From JASFEQ01 sp050122535 (GTDB lineage: Bacteria; Desulfobacterota; DSM-4660; Desulfatiglandales; HGW-15): 12,498 bases of DNA. The stretch's first letter is position 1. Every line of letters starts with the position of its first letter. Made by a program: the position numbers and the translations under genes. The stretch spans positions 1 through 12,498 of the forward strand of contig JASFIT010000091.1 of NCBI GenBank assembly GCA_050122535.1, in the 5' to 3' direction. Shown piece after piece: positions 1 through 6,899 of this stretch. The notes under the pieces are model-generated. The model did not search any database, was not told the origin of the DNA, and was given only the letters and a program-made list of their open reading frames with translations.

Positions 1-924
1 TTAAGTCTCTACGGGTAAGCTATCTTCTATCGTCGCCAAGTCAAAAGCCAATCGCGCATGTTCCAAGGCAACAGCCGTCCGTTGGCACAAATCCATAAAG
101 AGGGCCAGATCCTCTCTCGTAAATCCAAAAGGTCTTTTCTGGGAGTCAACATAAATAGCGCCCATTATTTGTGAGCTACTGATCAAAGGGACACATAAAA
201 CAGACTCTATTTTCAGTATTCTTAAGGTATCTAAAAGCTCATGTTCTTCTTCAGTCTGAACATCTGAAATTACCAGCGGCTTACCCTCTTCTATCACTCG
301 TTTGACAACGTCACGGCAGTATGATGTGTTTGTGCTCGCAGCAGGCGTATTGGTTCTTGATATCACGTCTAGAATTTTCTCTGTTTCAGGATCAACCAAG
401 ATGAAAGCGGCCCTGTCAACTCTTCTAAGAAGATCCAAGATACAATCTAGTATCTTTTCCAAGGTCTCATTTATAGGCAGATTTTCCGTCAAGAGTTCAG
501 ACACCTTATAGAGCAATTCCAATTTTTTTTGATTGGCTCCGTGTCCATGCACTAAAAAGATTCCGCTCTGTTCATCTGTTCCCTTGGTAAGCCCGATCGA
601 ATCAAGGAGAGGCATCATTTCCTTTACGAATTTTTCGCCCAGACAAATCACGGTCATTCCAATAGCTATGGGAACTCCCTCTCTGACTTCGAGTTCAAGT
701 CCAGGGGCCAGATAGTTGCCATCAAAGAAGGTTTTGTTTCGACTATCCAAATCTGTGATTAAGTACTTGTTCCCTCTTTTCACAATTTTTAGATGCTTGC
801 GAGAAACAGTTTTGTCCCTGATTTGGATGTCATTATCAGAAGAGCGCCCCACATAGGTAGCAACCTCTCTGAGTTCGAATGATCGGCCTATTTCTGGTCC
901 GTTTAAAATATGAAGCTTGCTCAT
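1..924 (-). CDS. FHA-GAF domain signalling protein
   Basis: A 307-residue soluble protein, complete, ending in TAA at the window edge. Residues about 3-95 are a forkhead-associated (FHA) domain, a phosphothreonine-peptide binder: Gly26-Arg27, Ser41-Arg42-Lys43-His44 and Asn63 are the conserved positions. Residues about 136-297 are a GAF small-ligand sensor domain with the CVPL and GAIYVDS segments typical of the fold. No enzymatic, membrane or DNA-binding segment is visible, so it probably acts as a cytoplasmic adaptor joining a phosphorylated partner to a GAF signal. The Gly of the usual Asn-Gly-Thr loop is Lys64. It aligns without gaps over its first 95 or so residues with the paralogue at 3266-4585. 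The ATG at 924 follows a GGCGGA stretch and a good promoter. Domain calls are firm; partner and ligand are unknown. Confidence 0.9.
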   Translation of the reverse strand: MSKLHILNGPEIGRSFELREVATYVGRSSDNDIQIRDKTVSRKHLKIVKRGNKYLITDLDSRNKTFFDGNYLAPGLELEVREGVPIAIGMTVICLGEKFVKEMMPLLDSIGLTKGTDEQSGIFLVHGHGANQKKLELLYKVSELLTENLPINETLEKILDCILDLLRRVDRAAFILVDPETEKILDVISRTNTPAASTNTSYCRDVVKRVIEEGKPLVISDVQTEEEHELLDTLRILKIESVLCVPLISSSQIMGAIYVDSQKRPFGFTREDLALFMDLCQRTAVALEHARLAFDLATIEDSLPVET

Positions 925-948
925 GAGTTCCGCCAGTGATTACAACTA

Positions 949-978
949 ATTATAAGCGAGGGAGCGGACTGGTGTAAA
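949..978 (-). promoter_or_regulatory. sigma-70-like promoter of the FHA-GAF gene
   Basis: On the minus strand, TTTACA (973-978) and TATAAT (949-954) are 18 bp apart. That is five of six and six of six matches to the consensus. The predicted transcript would begin about 20 nt before the ATG at 924. This suggests the gene is not only read through from the PAS-LuxR gene 95 bp upstream. Confidence 0.5.
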
Positions 979-982
979 TCTC

Positions 983-1019
983 AAAAAAATACCAGCAGAG
1001 TACCAGGTGAAAACTGGGA
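983..1019 (-). terminator. weak possible terminator after the PAS-LuxR gene
   Basis: Just after the stop of the PAS-LuxR gene, the minus strand reads CCAG...CTGG copies that can form a short (4 bp) hairpin. This is followed by seven T (plus-strand A at 983-989). The stem is short and several alternative pairings exist, so termination would be partial at best. Confidence 0.3.
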
Positions 1020-2747
1020 TTAAGATAGGGATAAAAGGTGGGATCTGAGATTGGTTTTTTTATTCTTCAGCGCGAGTTTCGCCCTAAGATTCTCTCTGTG
1101 AAACTCAATGGCCCTTGTAGATGAATTCAATAATTCTGCGATCTCTTTGGTGGTTTTGCCCTCCTTAACAAGATTTGCTACCTGGATTTCTGTGGGGGTA
1201 AAGTCCAAATCTTGAGAGGACAACTTCCTTACGAACGGGGATGTTATCTCATTCAGAAATGATTCGACGATATCCCTGTAAGTCTCTTGTCTTTCGTTCA
1301 GTCCGCTCTTCTTCATCCTTTCTAAATAGGGCAGAACCATCCACTTCATGTTCAATTTCACCTTCTCTTCAAGCTCTATTCTATCTTCATCTCTTTTGTT
1401 CAGTAGGACTTTCAATGCGGTATTCGCTTCCTCAAAATTACTGGTCTTGACCTGCAATTCCTTCTCTCTCGCTTTCAGCGCTTCCTCTGCGCGCTTGCGC
1501 TTTGTAATTTCAACCCAGGTTATCAGTTTGTATTTGAATTCCGCGTTTTTTGTTACTGGTGTAGAGCTTATCTCAACCCAGAATGGCTCCCCATTCCTCT
1601 TTTGGAATAGCTTCTCAAGCCCTTGAACTCCAGTCAGCAAATACCGTTTCAGCTCGCTTTTGTCTCCAGACCTTGGGTCATCTATCCACCAGGGGTATGG
1701 TGCCTTTTTGCCAATTACCTCTTCTGAAGTATAACCGGTCAGATCTTCTAGCATTGGATTCACGTATCTTATCGAAGTGTCCTCGTTGACAACAATTATT
1801 GGAGTGGGGGAATTTTCCATGAGGCTGGATGCGAATTCTTCGCTCTCCCGCAGCGCCTCCTCCGCTTGCACCCGGTCTGTGATATCCCTCGCAATGGCCT
1901 GAAATCCCATAACCCTATCGTCCACCACATTGAGCCGCACATTTTGGCCAAGCCATATCTCTTTCCCAACCTTAGTAATCACTGGAAATTCATGGTAGGT
2001 ATTGGGGATTTTTTTCACGAATTGCAGTCTATAAAATCTTTCAATATCTTTACGGTAGTCCTTTCTAATGAGTTCTAAATAGAGCTTGCCTATTAGCTCT
2101 TCCTCAGAATATCCCGTTATCCGTATCGCAGTGGGATTGATGAAGGTGAAATACCCATTAGCATCGGTCAAATAGATTATCTCGGTCGCATTGTCTACAA
2201 GCTCTCTGTAACGTTTCTCGCTCTCCCGCAGCGCTTCCTCGACACGCCTGCGCTCTTTTATCTCCTCTATCAAGTTCTCGTTTGTTTCCGCAACCTCAGC
2301 GGTACGTTCTTTAACCTTTTGTTCGAGCTCAGCATAGGCTTTCTGAAGTTCTAGTTCAATACGTTTACGACTTGCATCATCTCGGGCCACTGCATATATT
2401 AAGCCTTGTTCAGGATCGGGCATTGCTGTCCATGCCAACCACTTGTATGAACCGTTCTTACAGCGGTACCGATTCTCAAAGTAAATTGTAGGCTCTCCGT
2501 GGGACAGTTTTTCGACTTCAGCCATAGTTGAAGCTCTATCATCGGGGTGGATGAGATTCAAAAATGTTTCCCTAAGAAGCTCATCTTTTGAATAACCCAG
2601 CGTTTTCTCAAAAGCTTTGTTTATATGTCTAAAATAGGTATTCGTATCGGCAACACAAAGCATATCAATAGAAAGGTTAAAAAGGCGATCAAGCCCCATT
2701 CCTTTTTCGCTTTGCCCCATTTCCTTGTAAGTCTGTTTTTCAGTCAT
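1020..2747 (-). CDS. PAS-PAS-PAS sensor transcription factor with LuxR-type HTH
   Basis: A 575-residue soluble one-component regulator. PAS domains lie at about residues 20-130, 178-292 and 304-418. A charged coiled coil (about 131-177) joins the first two, and a second helical linker (about 420-465) leads to the output. The C-terminal 65 residues are a LuxR/GerE-type helix-turn-helix: FTPTEIQVANLVKEG (about 516-530), then TTKEIAELL and the recognition-helix segment STRAIEFHRENLRAKL. There is no histidine kinase, receiver or transmembrane segment, so PAS ligand or redox sensing probably acts directly on DNA binding. The ATG at 2747 has only a weak GGAT-like Shine-Dalgarno. The linker motif EALRESE occurs at residues 171 and 297 and is also repeated in the DNA. 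The signal and target genes cannot be read from the sequence. Confidence 0.9.
   Translation of the reverse strand: MTEKQTYKEMGQSEKGMGLDRLFNLSIDMLCVADTNTYFRHINKAFEKTLGYSKDELLRETFLNLIHPDDRASTMAEVEKLSHGEPTIYFENRYRCKNGSYKWLAWTAMPDPEQGLIYAVARDDASRKRIELELQKAYAELEQKVKERTAEVAETNENLIEEIKERRRVEEALRESEKRYRELVDNATEIIYLTDANGYFTFINPTAIRITGYSEEELIGKLYLELIRKDYRKDIERFYRLQFVKKIPNTYHEFPVITKVGKEIWLGQNVRLNVVDDRVMGFQAIARDITDRVQAEEALRESEEFASSLMENSPTPIIVVNEDTSIRYVNPMLEDLTGYTSEEVIGKKAPYPWWIDDPRSGDKSELKRYLLTGVQGLEKLFQKRNGEPFWVEISSTPVTKNAEFKYKLITWVEITKRKRAEEALKAREKELQVKTSNFEEANTALKVLLNKRDEDRIELEEKVKLNMKWMVLPYLERMKKSGLNERQETYRDIVESFLNEITSPFVRKLSSQDLDFTPTEIQVANLVKEGKTTKEIAELLNSSTRAIEFHRENLRAKLALKNKKTNLRSHLLSLS
1841..1856. 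repeat. 16-bp direct repeat, copy 1 (PAS2/PAS3 linker)
   Basis: CGCTCTCCCGCAGCGC, identical to the copy at 2219-2234 and 378 bp (126 codons) away in the same frame. It encodes the repeated ALRESE linker in front of the third PAS domain. Confidence 0.85.
2219..2234. repeat. 16-bp direct repeat, copy 2 (linker before PAS2)
   Basis: Second copy of CGCTCTCCCGCAGCGC, encoding the same linker residues in front of the second PAS domain. The repeat probably reflects an old tandem duplication of a PAS-linker unit, kept similar by selection or recombination. Confidence 0.85.
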
Positions 2748-3265
2748 TTTTTTGATCCAGATAGGGTAATTTTACATTTTAGTAAATGTCTATTGCTTTT
2801 ACTACTTGTAATATGGTCCATTCTTCCCGAATTTAAATATTCTAACACAATATTATAGTTTTTTGGAGACAAGCTTTTATAATGTTTCCTGCCATATAGT
2901 GGAATCTGGAAAAAGGGCAAGATACTTCTAGTAGTCAAAAGTCTAGTTATGTTTCATAGCCCCCCTTTTGCCAGTATCATTCTTGGTGCTTTAAGATCAG
3001 ATTTCTGCATGAGAGAATTGTGGGAGAGAGCCCATTCCATTCATATGGTCGCGGCGGATTGTTGCTGAAACACACCCTCGCCGTCTCTGCCATGCACGGC
3101 CACAGGAAGGCAAGCTCTCACCGAAAAACATCCTTTGGCTTCGCAGGATGCGCGGATATACGAGTGGCTTTTTAGCGGGAGCATCGGTTTAGAAGGCAGA
3201 AAATAAGCAGAAAAAAGAGGGAATGGTCTTCGGATGCTCAGTAAGGGTGAACGATTTTTTGATAT
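2748..3265. other. 518-bp intergenic region
   Basis: This region separates two minus-strand genes. The part next to the PAS-LuxR gene (2748-2950) is very AT-rich and probably carries its promoter, though no convincing -35/-10 pair was found. It holds a perfect inverted repeat, ACATTT-TAGT-AAATGT, at 2774-2789. The part next to the FHA-GAF-PAS gene is GC-richer and contains the terminator at 3124-3150. Short open frames here lack good starts and recognisable domains, and I do not call them genes. Confidence 0.6.
3124..3150 (-). terminator. intrinsic terminator of the FHA-GAF-PAS gene
   Basis: On the minus strand a 6-bp stem, CATCCT...AGGATG, with a 10-nt loop is followed directly by TTTTT. 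It lies about 116 nt beyond the stop codon at 3266. The stem is modest, but the order hairpin then T-run fits minus-strand transcription only. Confidence 0.45.
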
Positions 3266-4585
3266 CTACAGGGTGGCGCCTGCTTCCTCATAAGAAGGCA
3301 GTTCTTTTGTCCGGGGAGGCTCACCTTTCTTTTTGGCCACGCCTTGGATCTCAACAATCTCATATTTTTCATCTCGAAGGGGAGAGAGGGTCAGTTCAAT
3401 AGGGACTCTTCTTCCATCCGCGTGAAGGATAGTCACCCGAAAGGGATTGCTCATTACTCTTTTTGACAAGGAAACGATTTGGCTTTTTACCACGCGGGCA
3501 GACTCGGAAGCCATAAAATCCCTATAGGTCATGTGAACAAGGGTATCCATTGAGTATCCGGTAAGCATCTCGGTCCTGGGATTACAGAAGATCAATCGGC
3601 CGTCCATGTCCATGGTGAAAACCATGTCCTCTAAGTTTTCAACGAGTGCCTGATACTTTTGCTCGGATCGACGCAGTGCCTCTTCAATTCCTTTGCTCTT
3701 GGAATAAAGCAAGGCATTCTCCAGCGCCACGGTCGCCGGCGTGCTCAACCCGGTCAGAAGAAGTAGGTCATCCTTTCGAAATCCGTACGGCACGTCAATA
3801 GAGTGCACGTAAATTGCACCCCGGACTTCAGACTTGAAGATGAGTGGCACGCACATGATAGATTTGACCCGCATCATCTCTATGCTATCTGAAAGATCCG
3901 CCCTATCTTCCTCACTGGTGTCTGACATCATCACGGCTTTACCTTCCCGGATGACGCGATTTACGATCGTTCGGCTGTAGGTAAATACCATCTCTTCTTT
4001 ATTTTCTTTCGACTTCACGATGATCTCTTTGAGTTGGCCGGTCTCCTTCTCAAACAATAGGATGGCACCGCTGTCTATCCTTTTGAGACAAGAGAAGATG
4101 GAATCCATTATCTTCTCAGCAATCTCATTGATATGTAATGATTGCATCAGGGTCGTGGAAACTTCGTGGATGAGTTCTAGATGTCTCTGATCGGAGATGC
4201 GTCTGTTGCTGTGGGGAAGGTTTCGCCATTTTTTGCCGGTGGGCTTGAGAAGGTCGATGGAATACTGGGTGACCAAATCCTCCTCTGAGGTCCCCTCCAC
4301 CAGGCTAATGAGAATACTCCCAATCCCGATGGGCAGACCTTCTGTGACATGGCATTCCTGACCAGGTTCTATTTCCTTTCCAAAAATCCAGGTTCCATTT
4401 TGACTGTTAAGATCTTCAATGAAGAATTGACTCCCTCTCCTGAGGATTCTTAGATGCTTCCGAGAAACAGAACGATCCTTAATCTGGATATCATTATCAG
4501 GAGCCCTTCCCACAAATGCTGTATTCCCATTAAGCTCAAAGGAATGGCCCATCATCGGTCCGTTGATGATATAGAGCTTGGTCAT
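3266..4585 (-). CDS. FHA-GAF-PAS signalling protein, paralogue of the gene at 1-924
   Basis: A 439-residue soluble protein. FHA domain at about residues 3-97, with Gly26-Arg27, Ser41-Arg42-Lys43-His44 and an intact Asn63-Gly64-Thr65 loop. GAF domain at about 140-300 (CVPL, GAIYVHS segments). A coiled linker EEALRRSEQKYQAL leads into a PAS domain at about 318-428. No catalytic or DNA-binding output follows; the last 15 residues are polar and probably disordered. The reading frame stays open to a TTG at 4603, but the ATG at 4585 is preferred. It has a strong purine-rich Shine-Dalgarno, and its MTKLYIINGP start aligns residue for residue with MSKLHILNGP of the paralogue. By family knowledge the FHA part binds phosphothreonine. 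The inferred role is to gather phospho-, GAF- and PAS-borne signals for a partner protein. Confidence 0.9.
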   Translation of the reverse strand: MTKLYIINGPMMGHSFELNGNTAFVGRAPDNDIQIKDRSVSRKHLRILRRGSQFFIEDLNSQNGTWIFGKEIEPGQECHVTEGLPIGIGSILISLVEGTSEEDLVTQYSIDLLKPTGKKWRNLPHSNRRISDQRHLELIHEVSTTLMQSLHINEIAEKIMDSIFSCLKRIDSGAILLFEKETGQLKEIIVKSKENKEEMVFTYSRTIVNRVIREGKAVMMSDTSEEDRADLSDSIEMMRVKSIMCVPLIFKSEVRGAIYVHSIDVPYGFRKDDLLLLTGLSTPATVALENALLYSKSKGIEEALRRSEQKYQALVENLEDMVFTMDMDGRLIFCNPRTEMLTGYSMDTLVHMTYRDFMASESARVVKSQIVSLSKRVMSNPFRVTILHADGRRVPIELTLSPLRDEKYEIVEIQGVAKKKGEPPRTKELPSYEEAGATL

Positions 4586-4589
4586 GGAA

Positions 4590-4600
4590 CCCCCCCTCTT
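4590..4600 (-). promoter_or_regulatory. Shine-Dalgarno deciding the start at 4585
   Basis: On the minus strand AAGAGGGGGGG ends 4 nt before the ATG at 4585. Starting at the upstream TTG (4603) would place this ribosome site inside the coding region and add six residues absent from the paralogue. Confidence 0.6.
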
Positions 4601-4682
4601 CAAAAAGAGAACTGCTCAATCTTGACGGTCGGTCGCCTCAATTGCTGAGGACAAATAGAATAGATCACACAGCGGGACCTGC

Positions 4683-4988
4683 CTACACTGATTCATAATT
4701 TTTACAAGCAAATGACATGCCTGCCGAAATCACCGCATATTTGAGATATCTGAACCCCTTGAGTTTTTTGAAAAATTCAGGATACGTCCCGGGCAAGCAT
4801 CTAAATGCTTCAATCCAGATATGTATGATATTAGATACGGGCCCATGGATCTTCATGGGGAACCGGTACACCCTTAGGCCAACATGAAAAAAAGCAGGAT
4901 TGGCATCTGGACCTCTTCAACTAGTTGTGATTCTTCCATATCCTGCATATGCCTTGGCACTTGTAAACGGGATGTTATTCTTCCCCAT
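4683..4988 (-). pseudogene. small ORF interrupted by an in-frame TGA
   Basis: Read on the minus strand from the ATG at 4988, the frame gives 23 residues, a TGA at 4917-4919, then 77 more residues to a TAG at 4683. The two parts read as one protein-like text. Before the stop it ends AYAGYGRITTS; after it follow RGPDANPAFFHVGLRVYRF and a stretch rich in aromatic and basic residues (WIEAF, YPEFFKKLKGF). The xHVGLRVYR segment faintly recalls the GFRVxR end of formylglycine-generating-enzyme/sulfatase-modifying domains, but the 60-residue tail does not fit that family. The downstream part has only GTG (4871) and ATG (4856) starts, neither with a usable ribosome site. Likeliest is a decayed gene remnant with a TGG-to-TGA or CGA-to-TGA change. 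Chance, or TGA recoding, remains possible. Confidence 0.3.
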
Positions 4989-5050
4989 TTTCTACTAACT
5001 TTCCCTAAGGTTATCAATTTAGATACATGTTATCTTTTTCTTTCAAAGTA

Positions 5051-5078
5051 CTGATAAAAAAGTAGACATTCCTATAAA
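5051..5078 (+). promoter_or_regulatory. candidate promoter of the sigma-54 activator gene
   Basis: CTGATA (5051-5056) and TATAAA (5073-5078) are 16 bp apart, matching four and five of six consensus bases, about 58 bp before the ATG. The surrounding DNA is AT-rich, so chance is likely. A weaker alternative is TTGGCA (4954-4959) with TATTCT (4976-4981). Confidence 0.22.
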
Positions 5079-5136
5079 TGTTTGTTATTCTTGCGGTTAA
5101 ATTCCGACAGTGTTTTGATGGAGTAGGTTCGACAGT

Positions 5137-6639
5137 ATGAATAAAACATCTTCAACCTCTGGTTCCTCCATAGATCGCTTGAAGGAAATCTCCACGTGGG
5201 TCTCCTCAGTATTCGATTTGGATGAACTTCTGGAACTCATCATTGATACGGCCACCCGTATGGTTCAAGCCAAGGCCAGTTCCTTGCTCTTGTTGGATAA
5301 AAGGACCAAAAAGCTGCACTTTAAAGTGGCCACTGGGGAAAAAGGGGAAGAAGTGATGAAATTTGAGGTCAACCTGGGCCAGGGAATCGCCGGATTCGTC
5401 GCTGAAACAGGAGAGCCTCTTCTCATTCCCGATGTGAGCAAAGACCCCCGCTGGTACAAGGAAATTAGCGAATCCGTGGGCTTTGAGACCCGGTCCATAG
5501 CCTGCGTCCCCATGAAGGTGGATGGCGAAATCATCGGGGTCGTTGAGATTATAGACAAAGAGGACGGCAGCCCCATTCGCAACGAAGATATGACCACTCT
5601 GACGGTTTTTGCCGAGTTGGCCTCTAAGGCGATCGGCAATGCCCAGAGAATCGATCAGGTAAGAAAGGAAAACATAGATCTCAAAGAGGAACTGGGGGAC
5701 AAACACCAGCTCGTCGGGGAGAGCAAGATCTTACAGAAAGTCATATCAGATGCCTTCAAGGTGGCCAACTCCAAAACCAGTACCCTCATCCTTGGTGAGA
5801 GCGGAACAGGCAAGGAACTCTTGGGCAGATTAATCCATCAGGCCGGTCCCAGGAAATCCAAGCCCATGATTGTGCTCAACTGCGCGGCCCTGCCAGAGAC
5901 CCTGCTGGAGGCCGAGCTCTTCGGTCACGAAAAGGGCGCCTTTACCGGTGCTATGGCCCGAAAGATAGGAAAGTTTGAAATAGCTGATGGAGGCACCCTG
6001 TTTCTAGACGAAATTGGAGAGATGTCCCCGGGCATGCAAGCCAAGCTGCTTCAGGTGCTTGAAGAGGGCGTCTTTTACCGGGTGGGGGGAAATACGCCCA
6101 TATCGGTGGATGTAAGGGTCATCTCGGCCACCAACATAGACATCGCCCAAGAGGTGGATCAAGGAAAGTTCCGAGAAGACCTCTATTATCGGATAAATGT
6201 GGTACAGATCCAGATGCCCTCCCTAAGAGAGAGGCGAGAAGACATCCCTCTGCTTGTGGATTACTTTTTGCGTATTTTTAAGCAGGAAACGGGACACCCA
6301 AATCTAAAGGTCTCCGAAACGGCCATGAAAAAGATGGTCGAGTATGATTGGCCCGGCAATGTGCGGGAACTCAGAAATGCCCTTGAACGTGCCGTGGTGA
6401 TGGGCAACGGGCAGGAAATCTTACCCGAGGATTTGCCCATTTCCCGCCAAAGAGCCGTGCAACCGGGGCTGGAGGTGGGATTGACCCTCAAAGAGGCCCT
6501 GGACAGGTTCAAAAAAGAATTTATCACCATAAACCTGAAACACGCTGGAGGTAATCGAAGCAAGGCCGCGAAAGTCATGGATGTTCAAAGGACCTACCTA
6601 TCCCGACTCATATCCAAGTACGGTATCCAAGAGATCTGA
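5137..6639 (+). CDS. GAF-domain sigma-54-dependent transcriptional activator
   Basis: A 500-residue enhancer-binding protein that remodels the sigma-54 RNA polymerase by ATP hydrolysis. A GAF sensor covers about residues 18-170, followed by a short coiled linker. The AAA+ domain (about 192-430) is intact: Walker A GESGTGKE (220-227), the sigma-54 contact loop GAFTGA (267-272), Walker B GGTLFLDE (285-292), the arginine-finger region FREDLYYR (355-362) and WPGNVREL (415-422). A Fis-type helix-turn-helix at about 470-497 (GGNRSKAAKVMDVQRTYLSRL) binds DNA. There is no receiver domain, so control is by a GAF ligand or a partner rather than phosphorelay. The ATG at 5137 is preceded by GGAG/TAGG at modest spacing. 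It is divergent from the FHA-GAF-PAS gene, which suggests but does not prove a functional link. Its target sigma-54 promoters were not found in the window. Confidence 0.95.
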   Translation: MNKTSSTSGSSIDRLKEISTWVSSVFDLDELLELIIDTATRMVQAKASSLLLLDKRTKKLHFKVATGEKGEEVMKFEVNLGQGIAGFVAETGEPLLIPDVSKDPRWYKEISESVGFETRSIACVPMKVDGEIIGVVEIIDKEDGSPIRNEDMTTLTVFAELASKAIGNAQRIDQVRKENIDLKEELGDKHQLVGESKILQKVISDAFKVANSKTSTLILGESGTGKELLGRLIHQAGPRKSKPMIVLNCAALPETLLEAELFGHEKGAFTGAMARKIGKFEIADGGTLFLDEIGEMSPGMQAKLLQVLEEGVFYRVGGNTPISVDVRVISATNIDIAQEVDQGKFREDLYYRINVVQIQMPSLRERREDIPLLVDYFLRIFKQETGHPNLKVSETAMKKMVEYDWPGNVRELRNALERAVVMGNGQEILPEDLPISRQRAVQPGLEVGLTLKEALDRFKKEFITINLKHAGGNRSKAAKVMDVQRTYLSRLISKYGIQEI

Positions 6640-6899
6640 TAAGCCTTCCCATTGCGCCATCTCCACACACCAAACAAACCTTCCCAAGTTACAACTTTTG
6701 CCTTGCGGCTCTTAACTCAGCGATCTGCTGCCCAAATTCTTACTATCCTTTCATTGCAGGGTGATGATGAGGCTATCGGAAGCTGGTTTTTCGACAGTCT
6801 CGATGCTTTTCTGAAATACCTGGGGGAAGGTAGCGAGAAGGGTGATTGTTTGGGAAGATCAGAAGGGTGAGATCAACTAGACAGTTCCAATTCCCTGTC
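6640..6899. other. 260-bp convergent intergenic region
   Basis: This lies between the convergent sigma-54 activator and cNMP-PilZ genes. A 6-bp inverted repeat, AGACAG (6879-6884) and CTGTCT (6895-6900), touches the cNMP-PilZ stop codon but has no T-run on either strand. A plus-strand frame of 72 codons here has only a TTG start and no recognisable domain. Confidence 0.5.

Larger units (their letters stand above)
4586..5136. other. 551-bp divergent region between FHA-GAF-PAS and the sigma-54 activator
   Basis: This region must hold the promoters of both divergent genes. The minus-strand side contains the interrupted ORF at 4683-4988, and the AT-rich stretch 4989-5136 leads to the activator gene. 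A TTGGCAC at 4954-4960 looks like a sigma-54 -24 box but has no GC at the required -12 spacing. No repeat or RNA gene was seen. Confidence 0.5.

Noticed and set aside
2744..2938. 64-codon minus-strand frame upstream of the PAS-LuxR gene
   Set aside because: It has only a TTG start and no ribosome site, overlaps the PAS-LuxR start codon, and is a low-complexity translation of AT-rich DNA.
4878..4904. SECIS element for selenocysteine insertion after the TGA at 4917-4919
   Set aside because: The stem is 5 bp with a 17-nt T-rich loop and no conserved G/GU at the tip. It was kept only as a testable alternative in the findings.
4954..4970. TTGGCAC resembling a sigma-54 -24 element upstream of the activator gene
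   Set aside because: The position 12 bp after GG holds CG rather than GC and no TTGC follows, so the -12 element is missing.
5206..5706. 166-codon frame antisense to the sigma-54 activator
   Set aside because: It lies wholly opposite the GAF domain of a clearly real gene and has no recognisable domain. It is a codon-bias shadow.
6652..6870. 72-codon plus-strand frame after the sigma-54 activator
   Set aside because: TTG start, no Shine-Dalgarno and no domain. Length is within chance expectation.
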